A stretch of 64,000 nucleotides of DNA, taken from contig NZ_WEGH01000003.1 in the NCBI RefSeq assembly GCF_009604375.1, positions 496,001 to 560,000 on the forward strand, read 5' to 3'. Shown here piece after piece: positions 40,482 through 48,804 of this stretch. Positions within the stretch are counted from its first letter, which is position 1. Each line of letters begins with the position of its first letter. Made by a program: the position numbers and the translations under genes. The notes beneath the pieces were generated by a model. The model made no database searches and was not told the DNA's origin. It saw nothing but the letters and a program-made list of their open reading frames with translations. Source of the DNA: Actinomadura macrotermitis. Its GTDB lineage: Bacteria; Actinomycetota; Actinomycetes; Streptosporangiales; Streptosporangiaceae.

Positions 40482-41213
40482 ATGGGGCACCACCATCACC
40501 ATCATCACCACGGCGAGGAGTCCTCGATCCCGCCGCTCGGCCAGGTCAACCGGCAGGAGCACTGGCTGGGGGTGATGTGGCCGTTCGTCCGGTCGCACCT
40601 GCCCGCCGCGCCCGGCCGCGTGGTGGAGATCGGCTGCGGCCCGCTCGGCGGGTTCGTCCCCTACCTGCGGGGGCGCGGGTACGACGCGGTGGGCGTCGAC
40701 CCGAGTGCGCCGAAGGCCGGGGCGGCCTACCGGCGGACCGGGTTCGAGGAGTTCGAGCCGGACGGCCCGGTCGACGCGGTGATCGCGTCGACCTCGCTGC
40801 ACCACGTCGCCGATCTCGGCGCGCTGCTGGACCGGGTGCACGCCATGCTCGCGCCCGGCGGCGTGCTGATCATCATCGAGTGGGCGTGGGAGGAGTGGGA
40901 CGAGCGGACGGCCGAATGGGCCTTCGCGCGGATCGGCTCCACGGAGGGGTTCCTGAACGGCCGCCGGGACGACTGGCAGGCGTCCGGGCGCCCCTGGGCC
41001 GACTGCCTTGAAGAGTGGACCGCCGAGGCGGGCCTGCACGCCGCGCGCGACGTCGAGCGGGCCGTCCGCGCGCGGTTCGGACGGGTCGAGCGCTCCACCG
41101 GCCCCTACATGTTCCGGCAGCTGAGCGGCAGGGCGGACGAGGAGCAGCGGGCCATCGACGCCGGGGAGAGCACCGCGACCGGCCTGCGGATCGTCGCGCA
41201 CCGGGACGCCTGA
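40482..41213 (+). CDS. SAM-dependent methyltransferase with native N-terminal octahistidine
   Basis: The 243-residue protein is a class I methyltransferase: VVEIGCGPLGGFVPYL (about 47-62) binds S-adenosylmethionine, followed by AVGVDPSAPKAG, VDAVIASTSLHHVADL and MLAPGGVLIIIEW. Its start, MGHHHHHHHHGEESS, carries eight consecutive His residues directly after Met-Gly. This would bind metal ions and looks like an engineered tag, but it lies in continuous chromosomal sequence 9 bp after the epoxide hydrolase stop. The methyl acceptor is unknown. Confidence 0.85.
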   Translation: MGHHHHHHHHGEESSIPPLGQVNRQEHWLGVMWPFVRSHLPAAPGRVVEIGCGPLGGFVPYLRGRGYDAVGVDPSAPKAGAAYRRTGFEEFEPDGPVDAVIASTSLHHVADLGALLDRVHAMLAPGGVLIIIEWAWEEWDERTAEWAFARIGSTEGFLNGRRDDWQASGRPWADCLEEWTAEAGLHAARDVERAVRARFGRVERSTGPYMFRQLSGRADEEQRAIDAGESTATGLRIVAHRDA

Positions 41214-41218
41214 CCGGC

Positions 41219-42046
41219 TCAGCCGGCGACCTCGGAGGAGGGCGCGGTCCAGGTGCGGCAGTCGCCGGGCCGCCCCGACCGCAGGCCCGCGCCGAGCCAG
41301 CGCCGCCGGCTGGCGAAGTCGCCGTGCGAATGGCGCTCCGCGATGTCGCCGGGCTGCGACTCGGTGTCGACGAACCCGGCCCACCATTCGTCGGTCTGGT
41401 CGAAGCGCGCGCGGACGGCCGCCAGGAACACCCCGCCGAAGCACTCGGCCTGTAGTTCCGCCCGGCGCTCGACCTCACCGCCGGCCGTGTAGGCGTACTG
41501 GGCGATGTGCAGGGAGCGCTGCACGTGGTGGCCGTACTCGTGGGCGAGCAGCAGGACCATGCTGGGCTCGTAGCCCGGCCCGTACCAGTCCCGCCCCACC
41601 GAGACGATCACCTCGTCGGAGCCGGGGCAGTACAGCCCCGCCGCCTGCACCATGCCGGCGCCGCAGCCGAGGCGGCCCCGGTCGCGGATCGGCACGATCC
41701 GTACCTTCGGCGGCCGGTAGCGCAGGCCGACCGCGGCGAACAGCCGTCCCCAGCCGACGTCCAGGCAGTGCGCGACGTGGCCGAGGTAGCGGGTGGCGCC
41801 GCTCAGGCCGCCGTCCGGGCCGGGGCCGAAGTCGCAGTCCGGCAGGCACATCGGGCCGCCGCGGTAGACGGGATTGTCGCGGGCCGCGCCGCGGCCGCCG
41901 GGCGGCGCGGCCGGGCGGCGGGGCGGGAGCATCCCGCAGCCGGCCGCGCCCGGCAGCGCGGTGTCGGGCCCGGCGCCCGCGCAGGCGGTCACGCCCCCGG
42001 ACAGCAGCGCCGCCGCGCAGGCGGCCGCGATCGCTCGTCTGGCCAC
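41219..42046 (-). CDS. Neutral zinc metallopeptidase lipoprotein (YpfJ-like)
   Basis: The 275-residue protein has a lipoprotein signal (ALLSGGVTACAG, Cys22) and a metallopeptidase core with HEYGHHVQRSLH (about residue 169), where HExxH-type residues bind zinc, followed by ERRAELQAECFGGVFLAA supplying a further Glu. The pattern matches the putative neutral zinc metallopeptidase family. Several Cys residues suggest disulphides outside the membrane. Substrate unknown. Confidence 0.88.
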   Translation of the reverse strand: MARRAIAAACAAALLSGGVTACAGAGPDTALPGAAGCGMLPPRRPAAPPGGRGAARDNPVYRGGPMCLPDCDFGPGPDGGLSGATRYLGHVAHCLDVGWGRLFAAVGLRYRPPKVRIVPIRDRGRLGCGAGMVQAAGLYCPGSDEVIVSVGRDWYGPGYEPSMVLLLAHEYGHHVQRSLHIAQYAYTAGGEVERRAELQAECFGGVFLAAVRARFDQTDEWWAGFVDTESQPGDIAERHSHGDFASRRRWLGAGLRSGRPGDCRTWTAPSSEVAG

Positions 42047-42110
42047 CGATCCCCCCGAATCAGATGCCTATACATCCGAATTTCCGGGAGATGGGTGGTT
42101 TACACCATTT

Positions 42111-42515
42111 CTAGTCGTCGGGAAGCTCCGGGAGCTGCTGGGTGCGCTGCGGGTCGGCGTCGACCTTCAGCGGGCCGTCGTCGTCCGGGATCATGATCAG
42201 CGCCTGGGTGGTCTGCGACTCGCGGGTGATGACCCCGCTGCTCAGCACGGTGTTGCGGTGCCGCAGCGCGCCGTTCTGCCGCAGCAGGTCGTCGATCTCG
42301 GCGCGGGCCCGCAGCACCCGCTTGGTCAGCCGCACGTGGATCCAGAAGCCGCCGGCCGCCAGGCCCGCGATGAACGCCGCGACCGGGTAGCCGACCGCCG
42401 GCGGGGCCCCCAGCACCGCGCCCGCCGCCAGCGCCAGGGCGATGACCGCCGCCAGCGCCTTGCGGTGATGCTCCGCCCAGTCCAGGGCGGCGTTGACGGG
42501 TTTGGGGATCCTCAC
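42111..42515 (-). CDS. Small membrane protein with coiled coil
   Basis: The 134-residue protein has two adjacent hydrophobic segments (about 20-38 and 42-60), a basic stretch, a short coiled coil (RAEIDDLLRQNGALRHRN, about 70-87) and an acidic C-terminal tail ending LPELPDD. I do not recognise a family. It may be a small envelope or division-associated protein; there is no operon partner. Confidence 0.6.
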   Translation of the reverse strand: MRIPKPVNAALDWAEHHRKALAAVIALALAAGAVLGAPPAVGYPVAAFIAGLAAGGFWIHVRLTKRVLRARAEIDDLLRQNGALRHRNTVLSSGVITRESQTTQALIMIPDDDGPLKVDADPQRTQQLPELPDD

Positions 42516-42723
42516 TCGTCTTCTCCTCCGTAAATCGCCGGGCGACGGAGCAACAACGCCGCGGGCGGGTCCGGGTGTTCCGGGTTGGGGCTGAGGTTCG
42601 CGTCACGCTGGCCAGAAGTCGCACGAAACCCTAACAGGATGGGACAAACCTCCTCGGGGTCGGTCCGGCCCGGGACCGGGCCGGGATGCAAGCAGGTGCC
42701 CGCGCCGAATATCGTGCCTCAAT

Positions 42724-44112
42724 ATGAGCAATCACTTTGACGTCGTGGTCCTGGGCTCGGGCCCTGGTGGTTATGTCGCCGCGATCCGGTCGGCACAGCT
42801 GGGCCTGAAGACGGCGATCATCGAGGAGAAGTACTGGGGCGGCGTCTGCCTCAACGTCGGCTGCATCCCCTCCAAGGCCCTCCTGCGCAACGCCGAGCTG
42901 GCGCACATCGTCACCAAGGAGGCCGACAAGTACGGGATCAGCTCCGACGGGCCCATCTCCTTCGACTACGGCGTCGCCCACCGGCGCAGCCGCCAGGTGT
43001 CGGAGAAGCTCGTCAAGGGCGTCCAGTTCCTGATGAAGAAGAACAAGATCACCTCCTTCGAGGGGCACGGCACCTTCACCGACCCCAACACCCTGCAGGT
43101 CGGCGGGGAGACCGTCACCTTCGACCACTGCATCATCGCCGCGGGCGCGCACACCAGGCTGCTGCCGGGCACCTCGCTGTCCGAGCGCGTGGTCACCTAC
43201 GAGGAGCAGATCCTCGACGCCGAGCTGCCGGGCAGCATCATCATCGCGGGCGCCGGCGCGATCGGCGTCGAGTTCGCCTACGTGCTGCACAACTATGGCG
43301 TCAAGGTCACCATCGTGGAGTTCCTGGACCGGATGGTCCCCAACGAGGACGCCGACGTGTCCAAGGAGCTCGCCAAGCGCTACCGCAAGCTCGGCATCGA
43401 GGTGCTGACCGGCACCCGCGTCGACGCGATCGACGACTCGGGCGAGCGGGTCAAGGTCACCGTGACCGGCAAGGACGGCGCGCAGCAGACCCTGGAGGCC
43501 GACAAGGTCCTGCAGGCCATCGGGTTCGCGCCGAACGTCGAGGGCTACGGGCTGGAGAAGACCGGCGTCAAGCTGACCGAGCGCGGCGCGATCGACATCG
43601 ACGGGCGCTGCCGCACCTCGGTGCCGCACATCTTCGCGATCGGCGACGTCACCGCCAAGCTGATGCTGGCGCACGCCGCCGAGGCCATGGGCATCGTCGC
43701 CGCCGAGACCATCGCCGACGCCGAGACCATGGAGATCGACTACGTCATGATCCCGCGCGCCACCTACTGCCAGCCGCAGGTGGCCAGCTTCGGCTGGACC
43801 GAGGCGCAGGCCAAGGAGCAGGGCTTCGACGTCAAGGTCGCCAAGTTCCCCTTCAGCGCCAACGGCAAGGCGCTCGGCATGGGCGAGGGCGACGGGTTCG
43901 TCAAGGTGATCTCCGACGCCAGGTACGGCGAGATCATCGGCGCCCACATGATCGGCCCGGAGGTCACCGAGCTGCTGCCGGAGCTGACCCTGGCCCAGCA
44001 GTGGGACCTCACCGTCAACGAGGTGGCGCGCAACATCCACGCCCACCCGACGCTCGGCGAGGCCGTCAAGGAGGCCGTGCACGGCCTGGCCGGCCACATG
44101 ATCAACCTGTGA
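42724..44112 (+). CDS. lpdA: Dihydrolipoyl dehydrogenase (E3)
   Basis: The 462-residue flavoprotein reoxidises dihydrolipoamide in 2-oxoacid dehydrogenase complexes. It has the FAD motif GSGPGGY (11-17), the redox pair GGVCLNVGC (Cys42/Cys47), the NAD motif IIAGAGAIGVEFA (about 175), the second FAD motif FAIGDVTAKLMLAHAA and the C-terminal active-site HAHPTLGE. Length and motifs are complete. Stand-alone here, as usual in actinobacteria. A GC-rich hairpin follows the stop. Confidence 0.95.
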   Translation: MSNHFDVVVLGSGPGGYVAAIRSAQLGLKTAIIEEKYWGGVCLNVGCIPSKALLRNAELAHIVTKEADKYGISSDGPISFDYGVAHRRSRQVSEKLVKGVQFLMKKNKITSFEGHGTFTDPNTLQVGGETVTFDHCIIAAGAHTRLLPGTSLSERVVTYEEQILDAELPGSIIIAGAGAIGVEFAYVLHNYGVKVTIVEFLDRMVPNEDADVSKELAKRYRKLGIEVLTGTRVDAIDDSGERVKVTVTGKDGAQQTLEADKVLQAIGFAPNVEGYGLEKTGVKLTERGAIDIDGRCRTSVPHIFAIGDVTAKLMLAHAAEAMGIVAAETIADAETMEIDYVMIPRATYCQPQVASFGWTEAQAKEQGFDVKVAKFPFSANGKALGMGEGDGFVKVISDARYGEIIGAHMIGPEVTELLPELTLAQQWDLTVNEVARNIHAHPTLGEAVKEAVHGLAGHMINL

Positions 44113-44130
44113 TCCGGCACTGATCCGCAC

Positions 44131-44159
44131 GTGCCGGGCCGCCCCGCGCGGCCCGGCAC
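44131..44159 (+). terminator. Hairpin after lpdA
   Basis: GTGCCGGGCCGC (44131-44142) pairs with GCGGCCCGGCAC (44148-44159), a perfect 12-bp stem with a 5-base loop. No U-tract follows, as is common in high-GC actinobacteria. Confidence 0.75.
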
Positions 44160-44285
44160 AACGAATCGCCGCCGGCGCCCCCGGAAAAGCAACGAAACAC
44201 CAGGTCAGCGCAACTTCGACGCATTGGCCGGCGGGTCCGCGCTTCCTAGGCTTCGATCATCGTTCCGCAAGCCTCGGGAGAGCGC

Positions 44286-45158
44286 ATGACCGTCACGCCG
44301 GCAATGGAGCCGACCTCTGTCCCCGCCGCCGCCGAAGCCCCGGCCGTCCCGGCCCGGGCCGCCCTGCGGCGCCACTACCTGATGTGCCGCCCGGACCACT
44401 TCGCGGTGACCTACGCCATCAACCCGTGGATGGACCCGGTAGCGGGCGCCGACGCCGGCCGCGCCGTCGCGCAGTGGGAGGCGCTGCGCGACGCCTACAC
44501 CGCGCTCGGCCACGAGGTCAGCCTGATCGACCCGCTGCCCGGCCTGCCCGACATGGTCTTCGCCGCCAACGGCGCGCTGGTCGTCGGCGGCCGTGTCTAC
44601 GGGGCGCGCTTCACCCACGCCGAGCGCGCCGCCGAGGGCCCCGCCTACGCCGCCTGGCTGCGCTCCCTCGGCTTCACCGACGTGCTGGAGCCCGCGCACA
44701 CCAACGAGGGCGAGGGCGACTTCCTCACCCTGGACCACGTGATCCTGGCCGGCACCGGCTTCCGCACCGACCTGGCCGCCCACCAGGAGGCGCAGGAGTT
44801 CCTCGGCCGCCCGGTGGTGACGCTGCGCCTGGTCGACCCGCGCTTCTACCACCTGGACACCGCGCTGTTCCCGCTGGACGGCGCGAACGTGGCCTACTAC
44901 CCGGGCGCGTTCTCCCCGGGCAGCCGGGCGGTGCTGGAGCGGCTGTTCCCGCACGCGATCATCGCCGGCGAGGCGGACGCGGCCGTCCTCGGCCTGAACG
45001 CGGTCAGCGACGGCCGCAACGTGGTGGTGAACGCCGAGGCCGCCGGCCTGATCGCCGAACTGGACCGCAACGGCTACCGGCCCGTCCCGGTCGACCTGTC
45101 GGAGCTGCGCAAGGCGGGCGGCGGGCCGAAGTGCTGCACGCTGGAGCTGCGCCGCTGA
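44286..45158 (+). CDS. ddaH: Dimethylarginine dimethylaminohydrolase/amidinotransferase family
   Basis: The 290-residue protein is a pentein-fold guanidine-modifying enzyme. HYLMCRPDHFAVTYAINPWM begins the fold, DMVFAANGALVVGG holds substrate-binding residues, and the catalytic Cys is in GGPKCCTLELR at the C-terminus (Cys283 or Cys284). A His in RFYHLDTALFPL (about residue 195) completes the site. It would hydrolyse methylarginine or arginine-like guanidines to citrulline or ornithine. An ornithine aminotransferase partner often found beside it is absent here. Confidence 0.85.
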   Translation: MTVTPAMEPTSVPAAAEAPAVPARAALRRHYLMCRPDHFAVTYAINPWMDPVAGADAGRAVAQWEALRDAYTALGHEVSLIDPLPGLPDMVFAANGALVVGGRVYGARFTHAERAAEGPAYAAWLRSLGFTDVLEPAHTNEGEGDFLTLDHVILAGTGFRTDLAAHQEAQEFLGRPVVTLRLVDPRFYHLDTALFPLDGANVAYYPGAFSPGSRAVLERLFPHAIIAGEADAAVLGLNAVSDGRNVVVNAEAAGLIAELDRNGYRPVPVDLSELRKAGGGPKCCTLELRR

Positions 45159-45171
45159 CCCGCGCGGGCGC

Positions 45172-45570
45172 TCAGCCCTTGCCGAACAGGGCCTGCCCGG
45201 CGTGGCGGGTGTCGGTGTACTCGCGGACCGCGGCGATCCGCCCGTCCCGGACGGTGAAGATCCCGCAGCACCGGTTGTCGTAGACGGCGCCGCCGGTGGT
45301 GGCGCCGCGCGCCGTCCACTCGGCGACGACCTGGTCGCCCTCGGCCACCACGTGGACGAGGGCGATCCGCGGCGGCTCGGTGAACAGCCCGGCCGTCGCG
45401 CCCGCCAGGAAGTCGCCGACGACGGCGTCACGGCCCTTCCAGGTGCCGCTGAGGGGCAGGTCGCCGGGGTAGGTCCAGGTGACGTCGGGGGTGAAGCTGT
45501 CGACGATGGCGTCCATGTCGCCGTTCGCGACGGCTTCGACGTAGCGGACGACGACCTGCTTGGCGTTCAT
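45172..45570 (-). CDS. SnoaL/NTF2-like protein
   Basis: From the ATG at 45570 (after AGGAG) the 132-residue protein has the NTF2-like cone: VVRYVEAVANGDMDAIVDSF, DVTWTYPGDLPLSGTWKGRD, and GIFTVRDGRIAAVREYTDTR. Such proteins are ketosteroid-isomerase/SnoaL-like enzymes or binding proteins. It is divergent from the LysR gene, separated by a palindrome, so it is a plausible LysR target. Confidence 0.8.
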   Translation of the reverse strand: MNAKQVVVRYVEAVANGDMDAIVDSFTPDVTWTYPGDLPLSGTWKGRDAVVGDFLAGATAGLFTEPPRIALVHVVAEGDQVVAEWTARGATTGGAVYDNRCCGIFTVRDGRIAAVREYTDTRHAGQALFGKG

Positions 45571-45644
45571 TTCGGACTCCTCGTGCCGGGGAACGCCAGT
45601 CCACCGCGCCGGCGGGCCGCCGGACCAACAGCCACCGGGCGCAC

Positions 45645-45663
45645 TTGACAACCATCGGTTGTC
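45645..45663. promoter_or_regulatory. LysR-type palindrome overlapping a TTGACA -35 box
   Basis: GACAACC-ATC-GGTTGTC (45647-45663) is a perfect 7-bp inverted repeat, and TTGACA (45645-45650), a consensus -35, overlaps its left arm. Transcription would start close to the GTG at 45681, so the LysR mRNA may be leaderless. A bound LysR protein would repress its own gene and could act on the divergent one. Confidence 0.6.
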
Positions 45664-45680
45664 GGGCATGGTGGGGCAGC

Positions 45681-46676
45681 GTGGAACTCGATCTCGCCCA
45701 GGTGCGGGCGTTCGTCGCGGTGGCCGGGACGCGGCACTTCGGGCACGCCGCGGCCGAGCTGTCGCTGACCCAGCAGGCGCTGTCCAAGCGCGTCGCCCGG
45801 CTGGAGGAGCTGCTCGGCGTCCGGCTGCTGGAGCGCGGGCACGGGACGGTGACGCTCTCCCCGGCGGGCGAGGGCTTCCTCGAACCGGCCCGCCGTGCCC
45901 TCGCCGCCGCGGACGCCGCCGTCACCGCCGCCCGCAGCGCCGAAAGCCCCCTGCGCGTCGACGTCTGGGGGCATCTATACGACCCGGCCCGAACCGTCAG
46001 CGAGGTCGTCGGCGGCGGCCCGCCGGTCGACCTCGGCCGGGCCCGGGACCTGCCCGCGGTGCTGTCCGCGCTGCTGCGCGGGGAGGTCGACGCCGGCTTC
46101 GGCCGGGTGCACCGCACCGGGGTCGCGCGGCAGGACGCCCTCGCCCGCCGCGTAGTACGGCTGGAGCCGGTGGACGCCGTCCTGGGCGCCGCCCACCCTC
46201 TCGCCGACGCGGCGCAACTACGCCCGGACGACCTGCGCGGGAGCCGACTGCTGTTCCCCGCCGCCGCCGACCGGCTGGAGTTCCTGCGCTGCTTCGCCGA
46301 CCGGTTCGGAATCGAGGACCGCGCGGAGGGCGTCAACCTCGGCGCCGGGCACCTGCTCGACCGGCTGCGCGCGGACCCGGCGGCCTTCACCCTCTTCCCC
46401 GCCGACGCGCGGCTGCCCGACGTCCCCGGCGTCCGGTCCGTCCCGCTGGCCGATCCGACGCCGCTGTACGCCTGGTCGCTGGTCTGGGACGAGCAGGCCC
46501 GGCACCCGCGGCTCGGCGCGCTGCTGCAGCGGCTCGCCGAGGCGGGCCGCGCCCGCCGCTGGCTGGAGTACGACCCCGCACGGGACTGGCTCCCGCCGGA
46601 CGACGCCGCCGCCCTGCCCCCGGACAACAAGGGCACATCACCAATCCGCGAACATAGGGGACATGAAGGTCGATGA
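45681..46676 (+). CDS. LysR-family transcriptional regulator
   Basis: The 331-residue protein has an N-terminal HTH (LAQVRAFVAVAGTRHFGHAA; LTQQALSKRVARLEELLGVR) and a C-terminal effector domain. GTG at 45681 gives MELDLAQVRAF, the standard LysR start; an in-frame ATG at 45645 would lie inside the palindrome. The last 14 bp overlap the start of the phosphatase gene. It is likely to control itself and the divergent SnoaL-like gene. Confidence 0.88.
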   Translation: MELDLAQVRAFVAVAGTRHFGHAAAELSLTQQALSKRVARLEELLGVRLLERGHGTVTLSPAGEGFLEPARRALAAADAAVTAARSAESPLRVDVWGHLYDPARTVSEVVGGGPPVDLGRARDLPAVLSALLRGEVDAGFGRVHRTGVARQDALARRVVRLEPVDAVLGAAHPLADAAQLRPDDLRGSRLLFPAAADRLEFLRCFADRFGIEDRAEGVNLGAGHLLDRLRADPAAFTLFPADARLPDVPGVRSVPLADPTPLYAWSLVWDEQARHPRLGALLQRLAEAGRARRWLEYDPARDWLPPDDAAALPPDNKGTSPIREHRGHEGR

Positions 46677-47460
46677 CGAGCATGGGCACATCCCCCTCGA
46701 CGGGGCCGAGAACATCCGCGACCTCGGCGGCCTGCCGCTGGCCGGCGGAGGCACGGTGGCCTCCGGCCGCCTGCTGCGCGCCGACGCGCTGAACCGGCTC
46801 TCCGAGGCCGATCTGGAGCGGCTCGCCGGGATCCGCACGGTCGTCGACTTCCGCACCCCGCTGGAGATCGAGACCAACGGCCGCGACAAGCTCCCCGCGG
46901 GCGCGGCGTACCACGACCTGCCGGTCGGCGGCGGCGACCTGGACGTCTTCTACGAGGTCATCGGCAGCGGCGACCACGACCGCCAGCAGGAGGTGTTCGG
47001 CGGCGGCCGCACCGAGCGGGTCCTGGTGGACATCAACCGCGACTTCGTCGCGGTCGGCTCCGAGCGCGCGCAGTTCGCCGCCGCCGTCCGCCTGGCCGCC
47101 GAGGCGGACCGGCTCCCGCTGCTGTTCCACTGCACCGCGGGCAAGGACCGGACGGGCTGGATGGCGGCGATCGTGCTGACCGTCCTCGGCGCCTCCCGCG
47201 AGGTGATCATGGCGGACTACCTGCGCTCCAACGACTACCACCGCAAGAGCTACGGCAGGCTGCTCGGCTACCTCGGCGAGTCGGGCCAGATGAAGGACCC
47301 CGAGCTGCTGCGCCCGCTGCTGGAGCAGCGCCCCGCCTACCTGGAGGCCGCGTTCGAGGAGGCCGACCGCCGCTACGGCTCCTTCGACGCCTTCCTGCGC
47401 GACGGCCTGGGCCTGGACGACGCCGTCCTGGCCGCCCTCCGCGCCAACTTCACCGCCTGA
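46663..47460 (+). CDS. Tyrosine phosphatase, PTP/DSP-like (MptpB-type)
   Basis: The 265-residue protein has the signature HCTAGKDRTG with nucleophile Cys157, preceded by NIRDLGGLPLAGGGTVASG and LRADALNRLSEADLERL as in actinobacterial MptpB-like phosphatases, which dephosphorylate Tyr, Ser/Thr or phosphoinositides. It overlaps the LysR gene by 14 bp, so translation may be coupled. Confidence 0.9.
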   Translation: MKVDDEHGHIPLDGAENIRDLGGLPLAGGGTVASGRLLRADALNRLSEADLERLAGIRTVVDFRTPLEIETNGRDKLPAGAAYHDLPVGGGDLDVFYEVIGSGDHDRQQEVFGGGRTERVLVDINRDFVAVGSERAQFAAAVRLAAEADRLPLLFHCTAGKDRTGWMAAIVLTVLGASREVIMADYLRSNDYHRKSYGRLLGYLGESGQMKDPELLRPLLEQRPAYLEAAFEEADRRYGSFDAFLRDGLGLDDAVLAALRANFTA

Positions 47461-47463
47461 GGG

Positions 47464-48759
47464 CTAGGAGGCCTGCGCGGCCATCAGGCGGCGGGCCAGG
47501 TGGCGGGTCCGCAGGACGCCCGCCACGCCGACCGCCCAGAACAGCGCCTGCACCGTCCACGCGGCGCGGAACGCCTGCGGGGTGAACTCCCGGCCGGGCG
47601 ACAGGGCGTCCAGCACGAAGCCGATCAGCAGGATGACCAGCAGCGAGGCGACGAAGCCGCCGACGTTGACGATGCCGGTGGCGGTGCCCTGCCGCCCCGG
47701 CGGGTTGAACGTCCGCGCGTAGTCGAAGCCGATCATCGAGCCGGGGCCGCCGAGCGCGACGCACACGACCAGGACCGCCAGCAGCCACGGCGGCGCGGGC
47801 GGCGGGCAGGCCAGGGTGACCGCCCAGGCCCCGGCGGTGACGCCGGTGATGCCGAGCACCAGCCAGGAGCGGCGCAGCGGGTGCCGGGCGACCAGCCGGC
47901 CGACGTAGGGCCCCGACACCATGGTGGCCAGCACGAACAGCGTCAGCAGCGTGCTGGCCGTCGCCGGGCGCAGGCCCTGGCCCGACACCAGGTAGGGATA
48001 TCCCCACATCAGCGCGAAGGTGTTGGCGGGGAACTGGGTGACGAAGTGCGTCCAGAGGCCGAGGCGCGTCCCGGGGTGGCGCCAGGCGTCCACCAGGTTG
48101 CGGCCCACCTCGCGCGGCGTCGGCGACGGCGGGCGGGGCGTCCCGGCGGGGGCGTCGCGCAGCACGGCGAGGGCGAGCACGCCGGCCAGCAGGCCGAGCG
48201 CGGCCGCCGACCCGAACGCCGGGCTCCAGCCGGGCCCGTGCAGCAGCGCGACGAGCGGGATCGCGCTCAGCACCTGGCCGAGCTGCCCGAGCAGCCCGGT
48301 CAGCTGGGTGACGACCGGCACCTGGCGGGCCGGGAACCAGGTGGTGACGATGCTGAGCACGCTGATGAACGTCATCGCGTCGCCCGCGCCGACCAGGACG
48401 CGGGCGGCGATGGCGGTCGGCACGTCGGTGGCGCAGGCGAGCAGCCCCTGCCCGGCCGCCATGACCAGCGCGCCGCCGGCGACCATCCGGCGCGGCCCGA
48501 GCCGGTCCAGCAGGAGGCCGACCGGGATCTGCAGGCCCGCGTAGACGAGCAGCTGCAGGACGGTGAAGGTGGCCAGGATGCCGGCCGAGGCGCCGAACCG
48601 GTGCACCGCGTCCAGCCCGGCGACGCCGAAGGAGGTGCGGTGCAGGACCGCCATGACGTAGGCGGCGACGCCGACGCCCCAGATCAGCCATGCCGCCGCG
48701 GACGCCTTCTCCCGGGCCGGGGCCGCCCGGGACACCATCCCAATCTGCTCTTTACGCAC
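47464..48759 (-). CDS. MFS transporter
   Basis: The 431-residue protein has about 12 hydrophobic segments in two halves, the loop motif LLLDRLGPRRMVAGGALVMA (between helices 2 and 3), and LVARHPLRRS in the equivalent second-half loop. The overall pattern is that of MFS drug/metabolite transporters. The start may be ATG at 48759 or 48738 (MVSRAAP). Substrate unknown. Confidence 0.88.
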   Translation of the reverse strand: MRKEQIGMVSRAAPAREKASAAAWLIWGVGVAAYVMAVLHRTSFGVAGLDAVHRFGASAGILATFTVLQLLVYAGLQIPVGLLLDRLGPRRMVAGGALVMAAGQGLLACATDVPTAIAARVLVGAGDAMTFISVLSIVTTWFPARQVPVVTQLTGLLGQLGQVLSAIPLVALLHGPGWSPAFGSAAALGLLAGVLALAVLRDAPAGTPRPPSPTPREVGRNLVDAWRHPGTRLGLWTHFVTQFPANTFALMWGYPYLVSGQGLRPATASTLLTLFVLATMVSGPYVGRLVARHPLRRSWLVLGITGVTAGAWAVTLACPPPAPPWLLAVLVVCVALGGPGSMIGFDYARTFNPPGRQGTATGIVNVGGFVASLLVILLIGFVLDALSPGREFTPQAFRAAWTVQALFWAVGVAGVLRTRHLARRLMAAQAS

Positions 48760-48804
48760 GATTAATCACCATATGGGATTAATAGGACTGGGGATGATAG
48801 GGGC

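Noticed and set aside
40482..40530. Octahistidine stretch as vector or construct contamination
   Set aside because: The flanking sequence is continuous with genomic-style genes on both sides, and no vector elements are present.
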